From: Fratercula arctica
Lineage: Eukaryota; Chordata; Aves; Charadriiformes; Alcidae
Length of the DNA stretch: 64,000 nt
NCBI GenBank assembly: GCA_947846985.1
Contig: CANTUZ010000001.1
Location: 2,976,001 to 3,040,000 of the forward strand
Reading direction: 5' to 3'
The translations under genes and the position numbers were made by a program. The notes under the pieces are model-generated. The model made no database searches and was not told the DNA's origin. It was given only the letters and a program-made list of their open reading frames with translations. Of this stretch, positions 47,625-59,492 are shown piece by piece; the stretch's first letter is position 1, and each line of letters opens with the position of its first letter.

Positions 47625-47684
47625 TCTCCAGAGGTCCCTTCCAACCCTATGGTTCTATGATTCTATGATTCTATGATTCTATGG

Positions 47685-49548
47685 AGGGGATGGCAGCAGC
47701 AGCCTGTGAAACTCTGAAAGGAGAGAAGAAGGCGATGAAGGAATTGTATCTTAGACCTCAGGAAATGGGGAACATCCACAGAAATCTTTGGGCAGACTGT
47801 TTTGGAGCAAAGTGAAAGGAGGTTTGCTTTGTTTTCCCTTTTTCTAGAGCACACTGTCAGCAGATGCTGGGGTGGCCAAAAGCATGCAGGTTCAAAAAGA
47901 ATCAGAAAAATCTGTGGAAGAGAAGTCCACCGGACTCCTAAATGCAACACCCGAAATGCCATATCCTGCTCTTATGGGAGAGAAAATTACAGCAATGCCG
48001 CTCTTCCCATGTTGTAAGTACCCGCTGTTGGCCATAAGCAGAGGCAGGATATGGGTTGATGGATCATCAGGCTGACCCAAAACCTGTGTAATGTCCCATG
48101 TCCTTCAAAACACTGAAGGAAACACACCAGCTCCTTCCTCAAATCTCATTGCCACTTGGCTGCTTGGGCTATGCAGGCATATGTGAACAAAGAAACACCC
48201 TTACTTGTGTAGGTTTTATAAAAGGTAGCTTAAACCCCTCTCCAAGAGCAGTAGATGAAATTAAATACAGATGATCTAGCATCGAAACAACCCCTTAGAA
48301 CTGGGGTGCAGTAGGTACAATCCCTGCACAACTGTATTTTATTGTAAATTTTCATTTTCTAGTCATCTGTCCCCTTTTTTACCCATGCAAGAGCAAACAG
48401 TTTCTTCATATCTACATGACCTCAAATGGGTAGCCTGAAATCCAACCCAAATAATGAGAAGTGGAAGAGAAGTAGCCAAGTAAAAATGTAAATTCCCACA
48501 GCAGAGCAAAGGGGAAAGAAAATAACTGGGAATTATCATGAAATCCATGGGTTTTATGATCTCCCACATCTTACAGGCCTTTACTTTTCACTCAGTTGCC
48601 TCAGTATTTAAACTTATAATGCGTCCCTGAAGAGTTTCCAGAAAGGTTTGGGAATCTCAGGAAAGAGCTATTCCCTGTGAATTGGACCGAGTGTTTCATC
48701 CTGGATACTGGTCTAGCAGTCTGCTGGGACCCAGTGGGAAGTAGTGGAAAGCCCTGGGTCAGGCTGGAGAATGTGTCCTTTGGGGGTTATCATGAAGGAG
48801 AGCACTTTCTGACTGTAAGGGAGAAGGAAGCCATGGCCAGGGTGGAGGGAAGGGTCTGGTGGTGGAGAAGGACAAGTTTTCAGCAGAAAAGTCCTTTCTA
48901 CTGATCCCAGCAGGGACTGGATCTGGAATGAGATGTACAAGTGGCCACACTCTTCCTTGTTTGACTGATGTGTCAGCTCTTCTGTGGCTGCTCCAGCCAT
49001 GCCCAGGACCTAACTTTTGTCAAGGGAGAACCAGCGGCACATCAGTGACCTCTGTGCTGCACACATACTCTCGGCTAGACATGAAATCCATCCCCTCTCG
49101 GCCCTTGGCCAAAGGATGTGGACATCCTGGACACAGGGAAGGCTGATACAACAGGATTGCAAATGTTTCTACAAGGGAGCTGGTGCCAACTAGACTGGCA
49201 GGTTAAGAAGGAATGAGAGGGGAAATAGAGACTGACAGAGGTGGTCACCAAAAGAGGAGATGAGGCTACAGGGACTCCACTAACATGGAGAAGACTCTTC
49301 CTTTATCTGTGTTATTTCTGAGGAAGGGAAAAAAAAAATTATACTAAATATCTGTCAAATCTGGTCATCAGCTCTTAAGTTCTCATTTTTAAGAAACAAT
49401 TCAGCATTTCTGCTTGCTTGCTTTAAAGTAATCAGTAATTTCAACTTGCTTGCTTTAAGATAATTGTAATTTGAACTGTTTTGGTCTATTTCTTCCTAGA
49501 TTGATATTCTTCCTTCTCCCTCTCTCTTGATAGCTATATGTATGGACC
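47685..49548. other. Intergenic DNA, part 5
   Basis: No gene recognised in about 1.9 kb. A direct word pair AACTTGCTTGCTTTAA-like occurs near 49,410-49,460. Confidence 0.5.
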
Positions 49549-50020
49549 TGTTGGAGCAGGGCCAGAGGAGGCCACGAAGATCATCAGAGGGCTGGAGCAC
49601 CTCTCCTATGAAGACCGGCTGAGAGAGTTGGGGTTGTTCAGCCTGGAGAAGAGAAGGCTCCGGGGAGACCTTATAGCGACCTTCCAGTACCTGAAGGGGG
49701 CCTACAAGAAAGCTGGGGAGGGGCTGTTTGCAAGGGCATGTAGTGACAGGATGAGGGACAATGGTTTAAACTAGAGCAGGGCAGGTTTAGATCAGACATT
49801 AGGAAGAAGTTCTTTATAATGAGGGTGGTGAGACACTGGCCCAGGTTGCCCAGAGAGGTGGTGGAGGCCCCATCCCTGGAGACATTCAAGGCCAGGCTGG
49901 ATGAGGCTCTGGGCAACCTGATCTAGTTGAAGATGTCCCTGGTTACTGCAGGGGGGTTGGACTAGACGGCCTTTAGAGGTCCCTTCCAACCCAACACATT
50001 CTATGATTCTATGATCCTAT
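49549..50020 (+). mobile_element. CR1 LINE 3' fragment at left palindrome arm
   Basis: GTTGGAGCAGGGCCAGAGG through TTCTATGATTCTATGATCC. Its last 178 bp form the outer part of the left arm of the inverted duplication. Confidence 0.94.
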
Positions 50021-50316
50021 ATATGCCGTGGGTTTGGCTGGGCTGGCCACTAAAACAAAGGACAGATGCTCTCTTTTACTAGGACAACATGTTTATAGAA
50101 ACCCTTCTTAGACAGTCCAGCATCCCAGGATGAGATGAAGAGCCATTTAGGGGCTCTGTAGACAGTAAAGACAACCTAACGTGACCAGATTGGGCTTTGT
50201 CCTTCAGCTTGCAGATGCCACCGAGGAGCACCACCCTTATACTGCGTTTCCTGGCCTGATCCTGCAGCTGTGGGAAGAACAGAGAGCATTTGCAGCACTG
50301 CTCTGACTGCAGACCA
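49843..50316 (+). repeat. Large inverted duplication, left arm (474 bp)
   Basis: The reverse complement of this segment matches 50,842-51,315 over the same length with no net gap. It comprises 178 bp of CR1 tail and about 296 bp of unique DNA. The unique part appears identical by eye; about six mismatches lie in the CR1 part. Confidence 0.93.
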
Positions 50317-50841
50317 GTCTTGCTGCAAGTCAACGTGACTCCCTGGGTGAGCAAAGGGTGGCCAGGGCTGGCTCTGTCTGCTGCCTACTGCCTGCAGGCA
50401 GGGTGGAACGACTCTGCTGGCACCCGCAGGGGTTGTGAAACACGGCTGGTACCTTTTCCCTGCAGACTTTGTTAATTCTGAGTTGGTTTATATTTGGCTG
50501 TGAGGTAACCCCCTAAATTTAACACCACGAGAGACCGAGGAACCTCTAGTCCATTGATCCATCACACGTGATCGCTGCATAGAGCCCTGTAATTGCTGGA
50601 CTGTAAAAAATATTGCAGAAATGATGTGTTTTTCGCAGCAAGCTATTCTAACACCAAGCTCAGATTACACAGAGTGCTAGCCAGGGAACAACGTACAGCC
50701 TGGGATGTCTCAAACCCCTGCGGTACCCTGCGTGAGGTGTTACCTGGCTCCAGGAAGTAGGCATGTCTATCCAGAGCCATCCTTCTAGGGGACCTTTCCA
50801 CCGCAGATGGAGGTCACTTGAATTCAAGCAATACAATACAA
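50317..50841. other. Spacer of the inverted duplication (525 bp)
   Basis: Unique-looking, non-palindromic sequence between the two arms. No gene or known repeat recognised. Confidence 0.8.
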
Positions 50842-51315
50842 TGGTCTGCAGTCAGAGCAGTGCTGCAAATGCTCTCTGTTCTTCCCACAGCTGCAGGATC
50901 AGGCCAGGAAACGCAGTATAAGGGTGGTGCTCCTCGGTGGCATCTGCAAGCTGAAGGACAAAGCCCAATCTGGTCACGTTAGGTTGTCTTTACTGTCTAC
51001 AGAGCCCCTAAATGGCTCTTCATCTCATCCTGGGATGCTGGACTGTCTAAGAAGGGTTTCTATAAACATGTTGTCCTAGTAAAAGAGAGCATCTGTCCTT
51101 TGTTTTAGTGGCCAGCCCAGCCAAACCCACGGCATATATAGGATCATAGAATCATAGAATGTGTTGGGTTGGAAGGGACCTCTAAAGGCCGTCTAGTCCA
51201 ACCCCCCTGCAGTGAGCAGGGACATCTTCAACTAGATCAAGTTGCTCAGAGTCTCATCAAGCCTGGCCTTGAATGTCTCCAGGGATGGGGCCTCCACCAC
51301 CTCTCTGGGCAACCT
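50842..51315 (-). repeat. Large inverted duplication, right arm (474 bp)
   Basis: Inverted copy of 49,843-50,316. It stops abruptly inside the CR1 sequence at CTCTCTGGGCAACCT, after which unrelated sequence begins. Confidence 0.93.
51137..51315 (-). mobile_element. CR1 3' segment within right palindrome arm
   Basis: Reads GGATCATAGAATCATAGAAT through GGGCAACCT. It probably arrived by the inverted duplication and not by separate insertion, because the flanking unique DNA is copied with it. Confidence 0.9.
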
Positions 51316-52807
51316 CTCATGCCCATCCTCTTTCTCTTTTCCTTTGAGCGCCACATATTTAGGGTCATCCACATGCAGTCTCCATCTCCTCTCCTTCTGC
51401 TGAGACAAATCCCTGGATGTAGGTACGTACACGGACTTAACACCAAGGCAACACCTGTTGCGTCCAAACTGACATCTCCCAATTTACAATCTGGAGAAAT
51501 CTAAGAAAGGAGCCTTTTTTTAGATCTTAGAAAGATCACAAGCATCCTCCCAGTTTCTAAGAACCACCAGCTTTTCACCAGCCAAAGGAAGAGACAAGCA
51601 GCAGAAAATACGGAGCAGAGACCCACCAGCTGGAGAGAGATGGTCTCCAAGGAAATAACCCAAAACCTCTTCTCATAGACCAGAGGTACCCAGAAAAAAA
51701 TATATATATTATATATATGATATTCTAAGCCTTGAGAAGCCAGATACCCATGCAGCAGTGGTTAACTCGCCTCTCTGCCCTGTAGAAAGGGAGTCCTTTC
51801 TCACCAGGTTACAGGGCAAGGATGGGGAGCATCTTTCCTTCTTCACTAGAAGTCATCCCCTGCTCTGTGCAGGGCTGAAACCCTAAGGGAGGATTGCAGG
51901 AGTCTGGGGCAAAGGGAGGATTTCCCCCTGTTTTTCTCTGCATGAGACACATGGGTGCTGCTGCCCAAATGTCCCCAAACGGTGCGGGAAAGTTTGCCAT
52001 GGCTGGTAAAATCCTTTGAAGATGGAAAGACTGAGAAATGGGCAAATCCCATGGGGTGAGTCTTGGTTTTGTCCATGCAATTTGAGGGTGGTTTGTAGGG
52101 TCAATTTATCACAGAGTCATTTTTCTCCTCCTTTTTCCATTTTCTCCTTATTTAATCCATTTTTCCTTATTATTTTGGGACCGATGGAGCCTGCACAGGA
52201 TTTGGGGCCGGAACTGTCCTCCCCAGGGTGGTGGAGAGCCCTCGAGAGGTGGGGTTGGTTGGAAGGTCAGGGAGGGACAGATGGCCTCAGCTAATAGCAT
52301 TACAGCCTTCCTCGCTGGCCCTGGACGAGCCCAGGGGATGGAAGGGTGTAAGAGGCTTTCAACAGGGATTCGCCTAGCGTGGGAGCTGGGATGGAGGCAG
52401 GGAGGTGAGGAGGAGCCCGTGGTTTCATCAGAAATGCACAGTGTGGGTTTGGGCGGTCACCCGTCCAGGCTTTGTGCCTCAGTTTCCCCACCTGTGGCTG
52501 GAGAGTGGTGCGGTCCCAGGGCTGTCTGGTTGCAAACACAGAGGTTTGGGGAGTTCACAGGGAAGCTTTTAGGAAAATGCAGTCTTCGTCATGGGGGAGA
52601 GCTGAAAATGCTCATTTTTTTTTGAGAAGTATAACACGAGATTAAGGTAACACTTCCTAAAAGAACATGGAAGTCTCTCACGTTTCAACAAAGGGAAACT
52701 ATTTTTTCCCTACAATATGTAACCGGTTTCCCATGCCTCATTCCCCACCCCCCACTTTCTTAATGAAGGAAGTAAACATAATTGAGAAAAACACTAAAGC
52801 CAACTCC
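51316..52807. other. Intergenic DNA, part 6
   Basis: No gene recognised. A TATATA-rich run lies at about 51,698-51,723. CTCAGTTTCCCCACCTGTGG near 52,486 is MIR-core-like. Confidence 0.5.
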
Positions 52808-52866
<59 letters not shown>

Positions 52867-52867
52867 T
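52808..52867 (+). repeat. (ATT)n trinucleotide microsatellite
   Basis: About 19 uninterrupted ATT units in about 58 bp. Confidence 0.95.
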
Positions 52868-54767
52868 TTAAGGCCAATTCTTGTTTTGCAAATACCTTGC
52901 TATTGGATAAAAAGTAGGGCTGGTTAACTGCCTATTACTAATTCTCCAGTGCTCATTCAGCACAGGGACCAAAGTTCTGTAGCCGTACAGTTAATTTTTA
53001 GGTGCTCTAATTTTAGAGCGTAGCTAGGCAGTTATACCCTGACTTGCTGCCAACAGCCAAAATCTGGCTTTGCTCAGTGACCTGCATAAATCTTCCTATC
53101 TGTCTGGTGGGGGAAAGTGAGGGTGGAGCTTCTTTTTAAAAATGTATTTATGTATTTTGTTTTGTTTTTAATGCCCTCCAGCACAAAGCTCGCTGTGAAG
53201 TCTCTCTTGCAGTTTTTGGCCTGAACTTTGCTTCCACTTGTGAAAAAAAAAGAGGTGTAAGTGCAGCTTAAAAGGACAAGAAATGGCTACGTTTCAAAAC
53301 CCCTGTACTGTTAAATAACTTTTAACTCCGTGAACGAAAAAGCAAGCGCTATGAAAATAGCTGATTCCAGCTTTGGGCTCCAAAGTGGTTGTACCATTAA
53401 CCAGCGCGTTGCAGAGGACGTACTCTTTGCCCCAATACTACCAAAAAATACTGACTGTGTCTACACTGAGCAGGAGAAGGGGGTTTGCAGCATTGATGCT
53501 CCTACCCCAGACTGCCCCTAAAATATGGTGAGCCACCAGAAAGGATACAGAACCCGCATCCTACAGGTGGACAGAAGAACTGTGGGACGCACATTGGGGT
53601 TTGACCCTCTGCTCTTCCCTCCCCTACAGCAATGGGCTGCTCTTCACTCAAATTTGCTTTTAACCCAGTTCGGAATGAATGCAAGCTTTGCCACGCTTGT
53701 TCTTTCTTTGTTTCTTTCTTTCCTGGGGATGTCCAGATGAAAAAGTCCCAGGGATGTGTTGATGCATGCCGGAGGTGCCCGTACTACACCCAGAAATTCC
53801 TCCGGAGGAAAGGCTTTGCAAGGCTCTGCCTTGCAAGCACCTCCTTCCTAAGCAAATTCTTTGAAGGCCAAACCTGATAAATACCTGCGAGATAACAGCT
53901 GGGCATGACACCGAGGTCTGGGGAGGGTGTAAAGCACAACTTGGCTGAAAATCAAGCTGTGGCGTGGGGGCTTGGACAAGTCTTTGGCCACATGAGGTGG
54001 ACCCAGCTCCAGACGCAAAGGCCAACCGGTGCAATGACCACGGTGGTGCTCCATCTGTAGGTATCTCAGCAGGGGCTCTGCTGAGCTCCCCCGGGAAGGG
54101 AGGCATTGCTCTCTGCTCACTTAGCTCTTCCTGGCTCTGGACATGGTGGTTGACGTCTTTGCACCCTGGTGAAATATGAGCCGGCATCACTGGACCGTGC
54201 AGATGGCTTTGCCCAGAGTGACTTTATCCATCTGTAACACGTTGTCCTGTTATGCTCCAGTTAGGAAGTGTCTGATCCGTGGCTGTTGTCTGTGGAATGA
54301 GCGATGGACCATGAAGAATTTGTTGGTGGATTTAGATGTACCCCAGTTGGCACTTATTCTGCATGTCTGAAATGTGTCTGCCTATATGGAAAAGACTTCT
54401 CTCAGGGTGGAGCATTGGAAAGGACCAGTCTGGGCTCCTAAAATCATAACACCTAACTCAAAAGCATGGACAAAAAATAGAGTCCAGGCACTGCTGTGCA
54501 CCTGGGGTGACAAAACATTTCCTCCCCTAACATTAATGAACAGTACCTGCAGGATCCTACCAGAAGTCACAGCCAGGAAGGAGGAGGGAGCTTTGAAGCT
54601 GATGAATTCAAGGAAAGGGATGAAGGACCAAGCGTGAAATTCCTACAACCACCTATATCTGCAATGCTTCTCCAGAAGGATATGGCAGCTGAGTTCCCCA
54701 TCAAACTTGTGCCTCAGTTTCCCTCTCCATACCCAGGGCTTACACGGCTTTCAGTTTTATCTGAGGG
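52868..54767. other. Intergenic DNA, part 7
   Basis: No supported gene. Contains an A-rich stretch near 53,242 and the short cysteine-rich frame at 53,632-53,877, which I do not regard as a gene. CCTCAGTTTCCCTCTCC near 54,712 is MIR-core-like. Confidence 0.5.
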
Positions 54768-54956
54768 TGGTGAGCCCCTGGCCCAGGTTGCCCAGAGAAG
54801 CTGTGGCTGCCCCATCCCTGGCGGGGTTCAAGGCCAGGTTGGACGGGGCTTGGAGGAACCTGGGCTGGTGGGAGGTGTCCCTGCCCATGGCTGGGGGGTT
54901 GGAACTGGATGATCTTTAAGGTCCCTTCCAACCCAAACCATTCCATGACTCTATGC
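54768..54956 (+). mobile_element. CR1 LINE 3' fragment
   Basis: GGTGGTGAGCCCCTGGCCCA through CCATTCCATGACTCTATGC. About 190 bp, plus orientation. Confidence 0.93.
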
Positions 54957-57075
54957 TTATTTTTAGGTCTGTAGAGAAGTGGGTGACATGTGGGGATGTG
55001 GGAACACACCTCTTCTCCCTTAGCTCAAATTCAGGTCCGTTGCTCGGGAGATGTATAATCCAACAGCACACTTCCATAAACACTACCCGGACTGTGAACT
55101 GTTCCCATTGAGGCAGGAAAAAGGATGGAGGGAAAGACGAACCTTCCCGTGACTTTCTGGTACCTCTGTACGAAATGCTAAAAATACCCCCGGGGAGGTG
55201 ATGGATGGATCTTCGTCAAGGCGGGCGCAGATGTCCAAGCAATGTTTCGCCAGCATTGCTGCTTGCGAGTGCCTCCCAAGTGGCACTCTGAGGCTCAGGT
55301 TACATTTTTGAGCTCATGTGAGGGGTTCCTGGGCTCCCATGGCTGAATTAACTGGCGAGGAAGAGGACACAAGGCCTTGGAAGGAGAGCAGAGAGCGGTG
55401 AGGACTGTAGGTGATATGCAATGCAAAGTAAGCTTGGCCAAAGTCACATTTATGGCAGGTAGAAAAATAACTGCTGCGGGAGTGAGGAAGGGTTTTGTCG
55501 CTGTTTTGTCTGCTCGGCAATTTGACAAAGCAAATCTTGCTGGCTAGCTGACTCGGGTTCAAACTCCTCGTTAAATCCCAGCTCTTATCGTCTGGTTTGT
55601 CGTTTACACCACTGATGATAAGACGTCCATCGCTCCCGGTGAGGGAATGATTACGGCTCAGAGGAAGATGCAGGGATGAAAGCAGAAGCGATCTGGAGGA
55701 ACCCGTGGTCTGGAGAGAGGTCTTTGGTGGGGCACAAAGTCCTCCTGCTCAACACCAGGCTTTTCCTGCCCACGAGGATGCTCCTCACACACCACGAGTG
55801 GTCTGCGATGAGAGTAGACCTTGTGTCCAACCTGAATTCATCACGCTGCAGGCATCAGAAGAAATACGCAGTGAGCTGGACCTGATCGCAGCACCCAAGC
55901 TACGGTGTGTCCCACAGGGATGGTCCCACCATGTTCTCAGTGCGCTCAGGAGGAGAAATTAGGGAGAAAAGTCCCTTTTCAGATGCTGTGGTTGCAGTTG
56001 GTGCAGAGAGATGGATGGATTAATGGACAACCCTGGCAGCTGTAAACCCTCTGGGTTTAAGGCTTGTATGGGCCCTGGAAACAAAACTCTACTAAAAATA
56101 ATACTGCCTGGAAAGAAAAAAATAAAAAAATCCACAAACAGAGGGTTAACCCCAGGCAGGGAAATGACTCTACATTTTTAAGTCAGAGAAGGAGAATTAC
56201 AACGACAGAGAAGCTCAACTTGAGCGTGTGTGTCCCGTCATGCCAAATACAGGCACTTTTGCACAAGCAGCCAAAAACCCAGCTTCTGGGTGAAGACGCT
56301 GAACACCGATGCTTTGGAAATAGGGTGTTTTCTGCTGCTAAATAACCATATAGAAGCAAAGCCACAGAGCTGCACACCGACGGCTGACTCAATGTACTGC
56401 AAACCTGCCCCGCGCCTTAAAACTGTTCTCGAGTCCCTGGATAGAAGCGGGAAGAGAAAAAGAAATGTGGCCTCAAAAGCTTTATTCGACAGGCATCGCC
56501 CTAAAAATTCAGTATGTGCATTAAAAATATATACGTGACTGCGTAAGGGTGCGTTACTGCTTTGCTGTGAGATCCCGTTGCTGCTGAAAAAGCTGAAATA
56601 AAGGAGTCTACAACTATCGTGGATTGTTCTTGGCTGCAGGGAGCTGGAAGGCTGGCTCCTGCCCATGTTACTCTGTCCACAGCCCGTGTTTTTCAGGCTC
56701 AGGTGAAGTAATAGTAGGGTATTTGAAAGGATGTTGTTCAAGAATAAGCGTGCCAGCCATGCGGGTTAATAATAGACAGGGTCGTGTATCTCCCGCGTCA
56801 ACGTAAGCACCCAGGAAAACAAGCCACGGGCATTTCCAAACCTGTCTATCGAACCACTATTTCTCAGTGGGGAAAAAAAAAAATATCCTTGTGGGGAACA
56901 GAGACGAGATATTTCTAATCTGTTCTTTGGGACTGTTTTCTGATTTTTGAGCGAACGAGAGAGGGGAAAAAAACCCCAAACAACCCAACTTGCAGGACTA
57001 GCGTTGGTAAAATGAGTGAGGGGGGAGCCGGGGGGGGGGGGAGCAGCCAAGTCCCTGCGGCTGCTCAGGTGGCGT
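54957..57075. other. Intergenic DNA, part 8
   Basis: No gene recognised. A run of 13 G residues lies at about 57,030-57,041. Confidence 0.5.
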
Positions 57076-57352
57076 GAATCATAGAATCACAGAATCACGG
57101 AATCACAGAATGGTTTGGGCTGGAAGGGACCTTAAAGACCATCCAGTTCCAACCCCCTGCCCTGGGCAGGGACACCTCCCACCAGACCAGGTTGCTCCAA
57201 GCCCCGTCCAACCTGGCCTTGAACCCCTCCAGGGATGAGGCAGCCACAGCTTCTCTGGGCAACCTGGGACAGGGGCTCACCACCCTCAGAGTGAAAAATT
57301 TCTTCTTGAGATCTCATCTAAATCTACCCCCTTTCAGTTTGAAGCCATTACC
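57076..57352 (-). mobile_element. CR1 LINE 3' fragment with extended terminal repeats
   Basis: The + strand begins with four copies of an ATCAYRGA-type unit (AATCATAGAATCACAGAATC and so on), then GGTTTGGGCTGGAAGGGACC. Minus orientation, about 277 bp. Confidence 0.94.
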
Positions 57353-59141
57353 CCATCCCCAGGGCTCAGCCCTGTCGTCGTGGCTCTGGACTCGACTTTT
57401 CCTGCCTCCCAAGAAATGTGGCGTCACAATTTTCACACCCGCAAGTCAGGCGTTGGAGATGCTGCTCACCCTCGGCCTACAGCAGTATTGGGTCTACTCC
57501 TGCAGGTTGCAACACTCCGTTGAGCACTGAGGCTTGTTTTCACTATCAATTTTTTAAATTTTATTTTATTCATGCGTCCTTTCAGACTCCAACCCCACTG
57601 CAGCACACGGAAAAAAAAGATGATGATCAAGATTCAGAGAATTTGCACCCAAATTGTATGAAAAAGTGGGTATAGGTCAATAGAAAGATGACGGATCTGG
57701 ATAGATGAAGGTCCCAGCACACTATCATTTTTCTCTCTCCCCATCTCATGCTGACACAACCTGGCAGTATAATTTTTTGCAGGTTTTTATTCTGATTGCG
57801 ATAAGAAAAGCTACCCCAGTCCTTACTTCGCTTGCAGATAACGCTATTCAAGTCAAGAGGGGACACAGACAGGCAGAAGACTGTTCCCCTTTCACTCAGC
57901 AGTACTGGAGTGGTGATTTATTTCTGTTCTGGGCTCCCTTTTGGAGGTCTTATCCAAGAGCTGTTGGGCAAGACCCTTTCTTCAGACAGGCTCTTGCAAT
58001 TTTCCATTTTTATACATATTTCAACAGACCACTACAACTGTTGGAAGGCGGCCCTATGGCCAAACTGGGAACGAACAAGTCCTGGTGCCAGTTTGACTCA
58101 AACAGATGGGTAACGGAATGCCGCAAGGGACTGAGAAGGAAAATGAATCACTCTTTCACCTCCAAATCTCAGATTTAAGCTCTCCACAGCTGAAAATATG
58201 ACTTTTTTGGGTTTTTTTTTTGCAAAACACACTGGTAGCCGCATCTCTCTGGGCCAAAAAGTAGATGCTGTGGTGGCATCCCCAGGGGCAGCAGGAAGAA
58301 ACTGCTGGCTCAGCAAGGCAGGATCCTGCCCCCACCCTAAAAACCAAGCAAAAGTTGAAGCATGTTTTGGGGTGTTTCAGTGATGATTTCTGCCCATCCT
58401 CCGCGTACGGGGAGCTCTACACCCTCGTTGCTTTCGATGGGTTTTACCTTGAGGGATCTCAAGGTGCTGCTCAAATGCAGATGCTTTTTATTTTCTCCAA
58501 ATTACAGAAGATGAAACTGAGATTAGGAAATGGGTAGAGGTCTGATGCTTTGCCCCAGGGATGAAGCAACCCCCCCCCCACCCCGTCAACAGCTGGGCCC
58601 AACATGACCCTGTTATAAAGAATCTGGTTTAATGTCATGGGAGCTGGGACAGACTCATCTGTCAAAATCTATAGAAATCTCTTGGCAAGTTAAAACCTCG
58701 ATGCAAACCTAAATAACACCTCATTTCTTATGGATCTTGTGAGTAGATCCTTAAACATCTTGTTAGGAGAAGAATATGAGGCGTGGTCAGTGGTTTGGGC
58801 ATACCTGTAGGCTATCTTACTGAAAATGAAACTTAATGAAACTATTAAAGCTTCTGTTAATAAAATTTCTAAAATTTTCTCTTTTCTACCTTCTGTTTTA
58901 GTTTCACGATGCTTTTAGGACCCCAGATCTCCCAAACCCTACCAGGGAAGCCAAAATCAGCCAAAAATGGAGTGGGAGAGCATCTGAGTGAGAAGAGGAC
59001 CACCGTGTTTTAACATGCCCATCAGTAGTGGGGTTTAGGGGGGGATTTTGCCCCACCTTGTGATGGGTGGGGAAGGAAACCAGGGAGGAAAACACCTTAC
59101 AGAGGGTGTGGGGGTGTTATCCTCCCCTCCAAATCCCCATC
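57353..59141. other. Intergenic DNA upstream of DGAT2
   Basis: No supported exon. T-runs near 58,204 and a C-run near 58,571. It may contain DGAT2 enhancers, but nothing can be named from sequence. Confidence 0.45.
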
Positions 59142-59258
59142 CCATAGAATCATGGAATGGTTTGGGTTGGAAGCGACCGTAAAGATCGCGGGCAGGGACA
59201 CCTTTCGCTAGACCAGGTTGCCCAAAGCCTCATCCAACCTGGCCTTAAATGCAGTAAG
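59142..59258 (-). mobile_element. CR1 fragment beside the DGAT2 promoter
   Basis: The + strand reads CATAGAATCATGGAATGG, then GGGCAGGGACACC and CTAGACCAGGTTGCCC, ending in CAACCTGGCCTTAAATG. An internal stretch of about 20 bp usual in CR1 (between AAAGATC and GGGCAGGG) is missing. It ends about 134 bp before the TATA box. Confidence 0.88.
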
Positions 59259-59350
59259 ATGCACCACCGGGGCCAAAAACTCCTCCATCACCACCCCCCG
59301 GCTCCGGGCTGAGGGACCCAGGCGTCCTGCCGGGGCCCGCCCCTCCCCGC

Positions 59351-59383
59351 CCTCCTCCTCCTCCTCCTCCTCCTCCTCCTCCT
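59351..59383 (+). repeat. (CCT)11 tract next to the TATA box
   Basis: Eleven CCT units ending 8 bp before the TATA element. Such polypurine-polypyrimidine mirror tracts in promoters can be nuclease-sensitive and may form triplex H-DNA. Confidence 0.9.
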
Positions 59384-59391
59384 CCCGGCGC

Positions 59392-59398
59392 TATATAG
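59392..59398 (+). promoter_or_regulatory. DGAT2: DGAT2 TATA box
   Basis: TATATAG in a GC-rich context, 114 bp before the DGAT2 start codon, predicting a transcription start near 59,420-59,428 and a 5' UTR of about 80 nt. Confidence 0.7.
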
Positions 59399-59471
59399 GG
59401 ATGCGCGGCGGGTACTTCTCCCACTCGCCGGTTGCCCCGGGGTTGCGGAGCCAGGTCCCTTTCTCCATCCC

Positions 59472-59492
59472 ATGGCCCTGGCGGGGACCTGA
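59472..59492 (+). promoter_or_regulatory. DGAT2: Short uORF in DGAT2 5' UTR
   Basis: ATG GCC CTG GCG GGG ACC TGA, six codons, ending 13 bp before the DGAT2 ATG. Its context has C at -3 and G at +4; the main ATG has G at -3. Confidence 0.5.

Larger units (their letters stand above)
46000..47684 (+). mobile_element. CR1 LINE copy with partial ORF2 reverse transcriptase
   Basis: The longest CR1 copy in the window, about 1.7 kb, 5'-truncated within ORF2. The first open frame (46,009-46,893) carries the RT blocks in order: [55 protein letters not shown] and the catalytic FADD (46,789-46,800, the YxDD-type box). A small deletion near 46,850 shifts the frame. The remaining C-terminal part continues in another frame (to 47,624). 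The copy ends with four ATTCTATG-type 8-bp units. The endonuclease domain and ORF1 are absent, so it cannot move on its own. The tail matches the GACCCTGCTCTGGCAG subfamily. Confidence 0.95.

Noticed and set aside
52667..52927. Frame with a run of about 20 leucines
   Set aside because: Produced by the ATT repeat read as TTA codons.
53632..53877. Short cysteine-rich frame starting MGCSS
   Set aside because: 81 codons, no splice, promoter or family support; the cysteine spacing does not match a domain I know.
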